64,000 bases of DNA, from NCBI GenBank assembly GCA_001430745.1, contig KQ481971.1, positions 372,304-436,303 on the forward strand. The letters run 5' to 3'. The notes under the pieces are model-generated. The model searched no databases and was not told the origin of the DNA. It was given only the letters and a program-made list of their open reading frames with translations. The stretch's first letter is position 1; each line of letters begins with the position of its first letter. Of the stretch, positions 54,539-64,000 are shown in pieces. The position numbers and the translations under genes are program-made. Source of the stretch: Auxenochlorella pyrenoidosa (Eukaryota > Chlorophyta > Trebouxiophyceae > Chlorellales > Chlorellaceae).

Positions 54539-56571
54539 ATGGTGAACCAGGTACAGGAGACCGACTATTCGTCCGCCTGGAAGCACACCCTGGAGGAGGA
54601 CGGGTCAGTGGTGCCGCCGCCGCTGCCGCCGTCGGTAGCGGCAGCTGGATTGCCGCCGATACTGCAAGCTGGGTGGGCCGCTGTGCCCTGCTGTCTTGGA
54701 CTGCTCCTGAAGCCTGCAGGGCCTCGCCAGCATCCAAAACCCTACTGCCGGCGGGTGAAGGCCTTGGGTCTACCCGCAGGCGGGAGCCATGCTCATCCTG
54801 GTATCCTGCCCACTGCGGGCGCAACCCGAGCATGCCTGCCGCTCCTCGACCTGCCCGTGCATGCCTCCCCGCCTGTGACCCCCCACCCCCCGCAGCTGGT
54901 TCAAGGCGCATGAGGCGCTGCGCGCCGACTTTGCGGCTGTGCAGCAGATGCTCGACAACCTGTCGGCGCAGCTGGCGGCGGGCAAGGCCATCAGCCCGGC
55001 GCAGGCCGAGGCGGCCGACCGCTACTTCAAGGCCTTCCACTCCTTCTTTGTGCACCACCACCACAACGAGGAGGGTGAGAGATCCACCTGCCTGCCGGTC
55101 TTCCCTTCCCGACACATCCTCCGAGATACATTCGCTCCTCACGGCGCAGGGCGGCACAGCAGATGACAGAATCGGGCAACAAGTTGAGAAGCTGCACCGA
55201 TATGTAGGGCTCAGCGCTGCCTGCCGGCGCGCCTGCTTTGCTCCCGGGCATGCAGAGTATGCTATGCCCTACATCCAGACGCGCTGCCAGCTGCCCGAGA
55301 AGATCACAGCGGGCCACAAGGAGCTGGAGGTGGGCCGCCCTGCTTCCCGCCCTGGCTGTCGCAGTTGTATGTTTCCATGGCGCCGCGCCGCGCCGCTTCT
55401 TGCGTACCTTCAAGCCCAGCTGCGGGGCCCGCAGGAGCAGCAGGGTTTGACACAAGCGTGCTTCCCTTTGCCATCAACAATTGCCGCTCCTTTTTCCAGC
55501 CCTCAGCGCTGCCCTCCCAACCTGTCCGCTCGCGCCCCCCGCTGCAGGGCCTGCTGGAGAAGCTGAGCGAGCAGATGGCTGCGCTGTTCAGCCCCGAGGC
55601 CAAGACGCTGGAGCAGCAGCGCCCGCTGCTGGAGGCCGCGGCGGTGAGCCGGCCGCTGCCTGGCGCACGTGGGCAGACCCCGCTGCGCCGCCGCCCCGCT
55701 CTGGCGCGCCCCCTCGAGCATGGCAGGCAGAGCCTGGCTCCCAGGCTCACCCTGCCGGCGCAACACCCTCCAGCACGTGTGTTTGCCGGCCCGCTGCCTG
55801 GCGCAGGCCACCTTTGGCGAGCTGCGCCCGCAGACCCTGGAGCATCTGGCGGAGGAGGAGGCCGAGGCGATGCCGCTCATGCGCCGCCACTTCAAGCCCG
55901 AGGAGATCTCCAAGCACGTCGTCACCAAGGTGGGACCCGGCAACGTGGCATGAGCCGACCACAGGTCCACATACCGAGCGGGCAGCCCAGCATGCCCCCG
56001 CAGCCGGGCGCTCGCCCTGCACCCAACCAGCTGCCTGCTCGCCAGGTGCCGCTGCCTGGCCACGCGGCACTCAAGCGCGCCACTTCTTGTGCGTGCAGAT
56101 CGTGAGGTCCATGGATGCGACGGCCTTTGGCGTCTACATCCGCCCCATGAGCCGCGAGCAGTTCCGCGCCTTTGCCAAGTGAGCATGCAGCCCCCGTTGG
56201 TGCGGCCCTTGTGGCTCGCGCGGGTGACTCTGTTCGTGTTGCCCACTTGGAGGGCCTGCGTTCAGCTCCCTGCCACCTGCCTGCTTCCTGACCATCCCCT
56301 TCTCAAAGGCTTGGAATGGGTTTGCAGTCCTTGGCTCGGTGTGCACTGCCGCCAGCTGCAGTTGCGCTCAGCCGGCTGGCTGCTCGCACAGTGCCCGACG
56401 CTTGACTCTCACTTCTGTTGTGCTGAGGACGCCCTGGCCCAACCCCAATGCAGGCAGGAGGGCATGCCCTTCTTCATCCGCTGGATCATCGGCTACCAGG
56501 TGTCCCAGTACAGGAAGAAGGTGTGGCAGCCCTTTGAGCGCGAGTGCCTGCAGGCCAGCCCCAGCGCCTGA
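54539..56571 (+). CDS. Hemerythrin (HHE) domain protein, copy 2, 244 aa
   Basis: Seven exons: 54539-54603, 54896-55074, 55256-55329, 55548-55643, 55807-55929, 56099-56178 and 56454-56571. The product has exactly the length of copy 1 and the same ligand pattern: WFKAHEALR, FFVHHHHNEEEYAMPYIQTR, AGHKELE and LEHLAEEEAEAM. Splice sites coincide with copy 1 except for one additional intron (55075-55255) after HHHHNEE, in the middle of the iron-ligand motif; copy 1 is continuous there. The last 63 nt around the stop are identical to copy 1, whereas the rest has diverged. It is a tandem paralogue, with the same likely role in di-iron binding. Confidence 0.88.
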
Positions 56572-57145
56572 GCCGCACCCCACGCTGCCAGCCTGTGGGC
56601 GCGCCGCACGGCGGTGCGCCCAAAGGCGCAGCAACTGCCGGGCTGGTCCCCAGTCTGTGAAACTCAACAAAGCCCGCTTTGCAAGTGTTTCTTTCAACCA
56701 GTGTATTCAGTAGCGCACGTCCTGCAGTCCACCACCACCCTGACTTGAGTGAGCACAGCGTCACGCTCGCGCAGTATGCCCAGCTGTATTGGAAGAACTC
56801 TGTGGTAGTAAGATGAGAAACAAGCCTGAGGACAGAGCTTTCAAACCATGCACAACTCAGCGCACAGCACCTGCACCAGCGGCGCAGCGCAGGCGCTGGC
56901 GGACTGTGCGTACATTGCAACTGCAGCGCCTGCATGCTTTTGTCCTACATCGCCGCACACTTTCTACGTGGGGGACGTCGTCGTAAAGCCGGCGCCGACC
57001 AGTTGCTCGCGAGCGCTTCCGCCTGCACACGGTCGTCGCTTTGCAAGCGTGCGAGTTGCCCTTCTGGTCCTAGGGAGGCTGCGCTGTCGCAAAAAGCCAG
57101 CCTTTACTCTTCCGACACTTGCCGACTGCTAAAAGTTTGACCACA
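56572..57145 (+). other. Intergenic region before IFT56
   Basis: No gene, repeat or polyadenylation signal was recognised; the distal part should hold the IFT56 promoter. Confidence 0.35.
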
Positions 57146-60000
57146 ATGGCGGCGGGGGCGCCGACGCTCGAGGAGGCGCTGCAGCGGCGCGACTTTGCAG
57201 CTGCGCAGGCCATCCTTGCCTGCATGCCAGGGCTGGAAAAGGAGGCGTCGGAGCAGTGGCGCGCCTGGCTGCTCTTCCATGCCGGCAGGGCTGACGAGGC
57301 GCTCGAGGCATATGCAGCTGCCGCCGAGGCTGCCGCTGTCGGCGGTGGCAAGAGCTATGACCTGCACCGAGCCGCCTGTCTCTTCCAGCTGCGAAACTAC
57401 CGCCAGGCGCAGGAGCTGGCACATCATGTGAGGCGCAGCGGCAGTTTCCAGTGTGCTGCACCTGGTTGCTGGGCGCCAGCACTGCACCTCACCGCTGTCG
57501 TCTGCCTCAGCTCCTCCAACCCCTTCCTTTCACAATTTCCACACCCTCTGCTGTCATCCTCATGCAGGGCCCCGACTGCCCGCTGAGGACCCGCCTGCTT
57601 CTGCACTGCGCCGCCAAGCTGGAGGGGGCCGCCAGCGCAGCGCCCGCTGGCAGCGGCGACTGGGAGGCGCAGCTGGGTGCTGGCGGGGTGGACGACCAGC
57701 TGTCGCTGGCTGCCGCGCTGTATGCCCGCGCCGACTTTGAGGGTGCAGCTGCAGTATATGAGGGCCTGCTCGCGCGCTTCCCGGACCTGCACGCCCTGCA
57801 TGCCTACCTGGCGCTCTGTGCCTACATGCGGGATGGTGCGCTGCCCGCGCGCCGGTGGCGTGCTGCTGGCTGCATGCTTGGTTGAGCGTGCGCTGCATAC
57901 CAGGCCTTTGCGCCACTCTGAGCCTGTGCCCGGAACGCACAATCAGCAGCGTGGCAACTCTGCATATGCGAGCGTCTCACATAGCTGCCATGTGCTGCTC
58001 TCTCCCATGCGCAGACTGGGAGGGCAGTGCGGCACACATTGCAGCATACCAGGTATGCAGGCGGCAGGGCGAGTAGCCAGCCTTAACCTGCCAGTAACCG
58101 AATCTTCAGTCTAATCAGCTGCAGTTGGACTGACTGCATAGTGACATGCCTAGACTTGACGTGCCAACGGGTGCAAGCAGTCACTCTGTGTTCGAACAAA
58201 CCCCTGCTGGCCTGCAGGCTGTGCATCCCGACTCTGTGCTGGCTGCCAACCTGCGGGCCTGCTGCGAGTTCCGCGCCGGCGACGCCGGCGCTGCCCTGCA
58301 CACCCTTGGCAGCCTGCCGCCCGAGTTCACTGCGCCGCCTGCTGCGGAGGCCGGCCTGGGCCAGCTGGCGGCCGAGCAGGGGGGCGCGCTGAGGGCGGCG
58401 GGCGCAGCGCTCATCCGCCACAACGCGGTGGTGTTCAGCGACGGCCAGGGCGGGCTCCAGGTGAGGGGGGTGCCATTTGCGGACCTGGCAGGCTGGATGG
58501 CATTTTCGACCCAGAATAACCGCAGGCTCGCTGGCTTATGTTTGGCAGGGAAGACTGCGTGCCAAGGGTGTGGGCTTCTAGGGCCTTCTACGGCAGAGCC
58601 CACATGCCTTCTGTTTGCTCCCCACATGCATCCTGCAGGTGCTGCCGCCACTGGTGGGTGTGGTTGAGGAGGCACGGCTGAACCTGGTGCTCTTGTACTC
58701 GCAAGGCGACCCGACGCGTGCGCTGGGCCTGCTGCGCGGCCTGGAGCCGGGCACTGCCCTGGAGCACATCTGCCAGGTAGGCAGCTTGCCCTGCATAGTG
58801 TCCGTCACCAAGGGTGTCCCCAGCAGGTGTTGCCCTGAGCATTCCGCGACAGGTTGTGAGCCTCTGGTGCCTGGCGGTGGCCGCTGCGCACCGCAGGCGG
58901 TGGCATGCGCGCTGCACGGCCAGGCGTCTGGATCGGCGGAGCACATCCAGCGGGCGCGTGAGTCCTTCCTGGCGGTGGGCAGCTCCCCCACAGAGGTGGA
59001 TACGGTGAGAGGAGGGGGGTGCTGCCGCCCAGGCATAAGCTCATGGAACCAGCCGTGTGCTGAAGGCATCGCCTGTTCTATGCGCTCACGCTGCTCCAAC
59101 CTCAACAACTCTCTGCCGTCTGCAAGGACAAAACCGGTGGCGGTGCCTGTCGACGCTGCGCGCTGCTGTGCAGGTGCCCGGCCGGCAGTGCATGGCGTCT
59201 GCACTGCTGCTGAGCCCGCAGCCCCAGGAGGCGCTTCCCTACCTCGAGTCGGTGGCAGAAGTTTGTGAAGGCGACGACGCCCTGAGCTGGAACCTGGGCC
59301 TGGCCCGCGGCGCCGCTGGCCAGTGGGAGGCGGCTGCGCAGGCGCTGCAGGCCGTGCAGGCAAGTCGATCTGCTGCCGACAGGGTGGGCCAGCCATCTTG
59401 AGTTGATGTCAGTGTTGATGCTAGCTCACCTTCCAGTTTGCCTTCATAAAACAGCAACTTGACTCGCCATCAGATGCGCTGTGTTGCGCCCCGTTTTGTC
59501 GTCTGCAGCGTCGCGACTGGCTGGAGGATCCCCTGTACCAATCCTGGCTGGTGCGATGCCTGGTGCGCTCTGGCCAGCCAGAGGCAGCCTGGCAGGTCTA
59601 CCTCCACGCGCAGGCACACGCTGGCATTGCGCCCGCCATGGCCGCCCTGCTGGGCCTGCTGAGCTCGGAGCTCTTCCAGGCTGGCGCCTTTTTGTGGTCT
59701 GCCCGCGCCTTCCACGCCCTGGAGCACGTGCAGCGGCAGCAGGCGGCACTGCACGGCGGAGCGCTGGCAGCCGCTGCGCCCGCCGTGACTGCTGCTGCGG
59801 CGGCTGCCTGGGAGGGCAAGCGTGCTGCCTGCATGGCGGCGTTCCGAGAGGTGGTGCAAGGCAGGGAGGATGCGGGCAGTGTGCTGCCTGACCTGGTCGG
59901 CATGCTGCGCAGCAGCACCAACCATCAGGCACAGCTAGTGGCTAGCGCAGTGGCTGCCTGGCTGCGAGAGCACTCCGCAACCACAGGCACAAATCCGTGA
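57146..60000 (+). CDS. IFT56: Intraflagellar transport protein 56 (IFT56/TTC26/DYF13)
   Basis: Eight exons, 57146-57427, 57568-57835, 58015-58052, 58218-58460, 58639-58776, 58897-59004, 59174-59359 and 59509-60000, give 584 residues (human TTC26: 554). IFT56 is a TPR-rich subunit of IFT-B that helps carry motility cargo into cilia. Segments matching the family: PTLEEALQRRDFAAAQAIL (cf. KLEELLSKRDFTGAITLL), VDDQLSLAAALYARADFEGA, LIRHNAVVFSDGQGGLQVLP (cf. LIRHNLVVFRGGEGALQVLP), PPLVGVVEEARLNLVLLYSQ, VDTVPGRQCMASALLL (cf. CDTIPGRQCMASCFFL), and WEGKRAACMAAFREVVQGRE (cf. WEGKRGACVGIFQMIIAGRE). The human N-terminal basic tail is absent. The intron at 59360 has a GC donor (CAG|GCAAGT). All phases close and no internal stop is seen, so the gene appears intact. 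Confidence 0.93.
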
Positions 60001-60099
60001 TTCGGCCTTTGTGCAACACGCAATATTCTCTGTCCTGAAATCTGACTGCGCAACCTTCCTTGCCTGTTGCTTGGCTGTCATCAATCATAGAAATGTTGG

Positions 60100-60104
60100 T
60101 TACA
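60100..60104 (-). terminator. TGTAA polyadenylation signal of the dysferlin-domain gene
   Basis: TTACA on the forward strand equals TGTAA on the reverse strand, 130 nt after the stop codon at 60234. Confidence 0.55.
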
Positions 60105-60233
60105 GAGACGGCAGAGCTACAGGAACACAGGCAGCCGCACTCTCGGCGGGCACAGCAGAAGGAATGCTGATCTGAACACAGAGGGAGGCCGGCATACAGA
60201 AACACAGACTACATGATACAGGGTGTCGGGCAC

Positions 60234-63200
60234 TCAGCGGTGGGCCACGAGGTGCAGTGAGTCGGCAGCTCCCTTGTCGCCTGCAGCTGCTCCTTGTCTT
60301 GCGGTGCCAGCATGCGCTGCCGGCACTTCTGTGCCTGGTCCAGTGCTGTCAGCTAGTGAAGCCGGCACCACAGCATCGACTGCGTCAGCCGGGCGAGGCA
60401 CCTCGGCGATAAGCGGCTCGGTCGCAGCCGCAGGTGCCTGCGGCCCCCCTTCCGCTGAGGGCTCAGGCGCCTCTGCCACCGTCTGCTCTGCCGCCTGGGC
60501 AGGTGCCAAAGCTGAAGCACCTGCCGTGCCGCCCTGCTCCGCGTCGCCCTCTGGTTCACCGGTGTGGGTGCGCTGCAGCTCGCCCGGGGGCAGCACAGCC
60601 GGGGGGCCGCCCTCGTCCTCGCTAAGTGCCACCTCAGCAGGCACAGACGACGCTGGGCCGCCACCAGGCTCTGCTGTTGCAGCAGCCGCTGGCGAGGCAG
60701 GCGTGCTAGCTGGCAGCTGCTCGGCAGACTCCGCAGGTGCATGCGCCCTGTCCGCTGACTCAGGTGCAGGCTGCACTGCCGGGCTGGGCGATGCATCTGG
60801 GGCCTCAGCTTCTGCTGTCTCATCTGCTGCATCAGTGCGTAGTTGAGGGGCTCGGCTCAGGCTGGCTCCTAGGGCTGCAATGCTCTCCGCCAATGGCTGC
60901 TGCTCCCCCTGCGGTGGCGGCGGCGGCGGGGCGGGGCCACTGTCGCACCTGCTGCCAATCGTCTGGGCAAGCGCCTCTTGCATGCTGGCTTGGGCGCTCT
61001 TTGCCCCCACCTGCAGATAAAAGAAGCGTAAAGCTCGTCGGCTAATCGGATTTTGACTCGCAGATCATGCATAGTTGCACTGCTGGACAGCACAAAGGCC
61101 CCGTTTGCTGCAGGCGCGACTCAAGCAGCTGTCGCTGGCATGCTGCTGTGCTGTGCAGAAATCAACTGTGCCGCCTAGAGGCCTGTTGAACACAGGGCAA
61201 CGGTGATGAACACACACCTGCGCAAAGATGCTCTCCAGTGCGTCTGCCATCGGCCGCTGCTCGCTGGTCGGGCTGTGCCCTGGGGCAGGCTCAGCTGCCG
61301 GCGCTGCCGGCTGCCCTGCTGACTGCTCTGCAGTTTCCTGCAACGCAGCACCAGGCGGCACGCCCTCAGCTGCTGACGCTCCTGGCGCCTCATCTGCCTC
61401 CGCAAGCGCCTCGTCTGGCGCTGCAAGTGTTGCCTCGGTTGCGGCGCTGTCCACCGTCTCCCGGCCTTCCGCAGCAGGCGGCGCCAGCACTGCAACATCG
61501 GCCTCTGCTGCCTCCCTGCCGGCCACCCCTGGCTCCTGCCCAGCTGCCAGAGCCTCCACATCCCAGCTGGCCGAGTCTGCAGCAATGGCGGTGGCCCGCG
61601 GCTGTGCCGACAGCTCCAGCGGCACGCGGGTGCGGATCCAGCGCCGCCGCCGCACAAAGTCGCTCATCTTCTTCCTGCCGCTGTTGGGCTGGAAGGGATG
61701 CTTCACATAGCCAAAGTCCAGGCCTGCACGGGGGGAGAGATGGACGGCCCACACCCAGCAGCTGCACGGCAGTTGGTTCATGGAGCTTGCAGCTTTTGGC
61801 AGGTCTTCAGTGCAATTGCCTCTGGCTTGAATGTTCAACGCAGAGCGGCGCGCTCAGCAACTTGCGGGCCAGTGGCCCGCAAGAAAGACCCAATGACAGA
61901 GTCTTCAGGGGAGCACCTTCTGCAGGCAGCGGCTTGCCGAGACCGCCGGAGCGCAGGCGCGGAGATCCCCCCTGCGGCACCCCGCCCGCTGCGTGCGCAC
62001 CGTATGACCAGCCGTCGGCGTCACACGCGTCAATGATCTCCCCGCTGCGGTCGATGTGCCACTTCTCCTCACACCACTGCCAACCCTGCAGTGTGGCGTG
62101 GCCCGGGGCAGCGCAACTCAGAAAATGAGCAATTCACAGGCCACAGCCGCTGCACCATCTGTGAGCCGCAGGAGGGCAGGCAGGCTGGAGAGCCCCCAGT
62201 GCTGGCCCAAATGGTGTCGCTACACTGCCGCACAGAAGGCAGAGCCTCGGCGGCCTGCCAGCGTGGCAGCCAGCGCACTGGCGCATCGCGGCAGGCGTCG
62301 ACCCACCTCGGGCAGGGGCGGGGCGATGGCGTTGAAGTCGGCGCTGGCAAGCACGGGGAAGCCCTCGTGCTCGCGCCGGGACCAGTGGTTGACCTGCAGG
62401 CAGGGGTGTGTGAGGACGACAGGATGCCCTAGGCATACGAGGAAGGGTCGACGCTGGGGCAGGGTGGACAGCCCCCGGCGTTCGGTCAGTCAGCGCATCC
62501 CCTGCCAGGCGGCCGCCCCCGGGGCCACGCCGCCCGGCGCTCGCCTTGTCGGTGGGCAGGAAGTGGCCGGGCCAGGTGTGGCCCCAGCCGCGGAAGGGCT
62601 GCAGCCGCTGGTTCTCAAAGATCTCCTCAATCACCGCCTGCAGCAGGCACGAGGGGCACACGGGCAGAGGGCGGGTGCGTACAGGGCGCGGGCACGACTG
62701 CTGCCGTCGACGGGATCAGGACCAGCGCATTTGGGCACAGAAGTGCATGCCCAACCTTGCGCAGGATCCGCGGCTGTAGAGCCGCGCAAAAGGGGCAGCA
62801 ACCACGGCTGTGCGGGCCCGTGCTGCCAGCCAGGGTGCCGCACGGCAGCGCATGCACCGTATCAGAGCCTCAGCATGCAAATCGCAGTTCCGCCTGGCTG
62901 CACCTGGCCCGCCAGCTGGGGCGCCAGGTGGGCGGGCATGGCTGGGCGGAACTCGCGTTGCGCGGCCGTGGGGCTGCAGTCGGGCAGTTCAAAGGCAGCA
63001 GTGAGCCGAGATGGCACGTCGAGGCAGGGGCTGTGGCAGAAACTTGCGCAGAGCGATTAAACAGTGCAAAGGTCGTACGTGCTGCAAGTCCCTCACCTGA
63101 AGGTGCCGCCACGCTGGGGTGAGGCGGCTGCCGAGGCGTCGCCGCTGGGCATGGGCTGCGGCAACAATGGCGAGCAGCGCGAGGGGGCATTCTCAGTGCC

Positions 63201-64000
63201 AAAACATCACCGCGCCGGCCTGCCCGCGAGTCAAACTTTGCGGAACCCACTTGCCAGACTGGCATCGCTTCATACCAGCCAGGGAGGCTGCAGGGCTGCT
63301 CCCTACAACATATAGCTGGCATGCCACGGGTCCCACCTCGCGTGGTGACGAGGGCTGCGCTGTGGGCGACAGCACGCCGCGGAGCTTCTTGGCAAGGGAA
63401 GACATCGAGGCCACACCTGGGGGTTGAGGAAGCTGAAGAGATTGGCACACAGGGCCAACAGAAGCAGCCCGCGTGGCTCATGGCCTCTGCCCTGGTGCGC
63501 TGCAAGCAGGTGCACCTGAGCACGTCACACATGCAAGCAGCTCAGAAAGCCCAGCGTTAAACCTGATGGCTCACCCGAAGGCTCTCCCAGTGCCCCCCCC
63601 GACTTGACATGATGCATCCCAGACTGTGAGCTGCGAGGCTCCGGGGCAGCCTCTGCGGTGCCGAGGGCGCTGCTGGAGCTCTCTGCGCTCAGGCCAGCAG
63701 CCTGGCCTGCCATCAAGGCATCCGAATCAGACAGGCAGCGAGCCACAGGGGCAGGGGGCGAGGGGGGTGAGCCTGCCACCCCGGCTGCGCCACTTGCCGC
63801 TGCCACTGTGGCTGCTGCAGTGGTGGCAGCCACGGCACCCGCTGCCAGGGGTGCTGCCCCCGCCACTGCGCCAGAAAGGCCGGTGATGGCTGGCGGCGAG
63901 CCTGGCGCGTCGCCAGCAGCAGGCGCAGCAGCGGCAGCAGCAGGTCCCTCCTCGGGCCTGCCTGCCGGGCCGTTGGGGGGGCTGGTGGCCAGGGCTGGAG
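60234..64000 (-). CDS. Dysferlin-domain (DysFN-DysFC, peroxin/ferlin type) protein, 5' truncated by the window edge
   Basis: Nine exons on the reverse strand, the first open to the edge: 64000-63575, 63416-63337, 63155-63097, 62973-62904, 62637-62545, 62393-62307, 62085-62001, 61723-61218, 61010-60234 (at least 727 residues). The central part is a DysF module: VIEEIFENQRLQPFRGWGHT, WPGHFLPTDKVNHWSRRE, GWQWCEEKWHIDRSGEI, ACDADGWSYGLDFGYVKHPF, then KKMSDFVRRRRWIRTR, the hallmark tryptophan/arginine-rich DysFC end. DysF modules occur in fungal peroxins Pex23/Pex30-32, in TECPR1 and in ferlins, acting at peroxisome, ER or phagosomal membranes. The visible N-terminal part is Ala-rich low complexity, and the roughly 400-residue C-terminal tail is acidic and Ala/Glu/Pro rich, probably disordered. 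No C2 domain or clear membrane helix is seen in the window. The intron below 62545 has a GC donor. Confidence 0.86.

Overview
The window is nuclear DNA of a GC-rich green alga (Chlorophyta), probably a Chlorella-like trebouxiophyte draft assembly. The evidence: every recognisable gene is split by many short spliceosomal introns; several genes are followed by TGTAA, the chlorophyte polyadenylation signal; coding regions are strongly G/C-ending; proteins carry Ala/Gln/Gly-rich low-complexity insertions; and the set includes plant-type plastid, mitochondrial and ciliary genes. There is one assembly gap (373 N). I saw no bacterial operon, CRISPR array, insertion sequence or viral gene. The species assignment is inference.

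Layout: (1) 1-4.2 kb: the C-terminal end of a plastid outer-envelope Omp85 protein (OEP80 type), a reverse-strand CFAP53 axonemal gene, and a 63-residue membrane protein. (2) 4.2-12.0 kb: a 28-exon Cu(+)-exporting P1B ATPase. (3) 12.6-15.0 kb: mitochondrial COQ10, with the gap in its first intron. (4) 15.5-20.8 kb, reverse: a 1276-residue disordered protein of unknown function. (5) 21.4-22.7 kb: a small, probably mitochondrial protein with a duplicated exon. (6) 23.0-27.9 kb: a coiled-coil protein enlarged by tandem duplication of an exon/intron unit, one copy carrying a 1-nt frameshift. (7) 29.4-31.1 kb: ribosomal protein eL37. (8) 31.6-33.3 kb: a canopy/MSAP-like ER protein with a 37-residue internal repeat. 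(9) 33.7-40.4 kb: a 24-exon aldehyde dehydrogenase. (10) 40.9-43.2 kb, reverse: a bZIP transcription factor, divergent from (11) 43.8-46.0 kb, a conserved plant/algal GGCT-like protein. (12) 46.5-48.8 kb: an unrecognised 293-residue protein, followed by 2.6 kb of C-rich sequence without genes. (13) 51.4-56.6 kb: two tandem hemerythrin-domain genes. (14) 57.1-60.0 kb: intraflagellar transport gene IFT56. (15) 60.2 kb to the edge, reverse: a dysferlin-domain protein, 5' truncated.

These are independent eukaryotic genes, not one pathway. The cross-cutting observations are two ciliary genes (CFAP53, IFT56) in what looks like a coccoid alga, an unusually high share of GC-AG introns (about 13 of roughly 132 modelled), and repeated exon or gene duplication at several scales. 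All exon models were built by hand from splice consensus, reading phase and family motifs; in every multi-exon model except the frameshifted exon the phases close without conflict.
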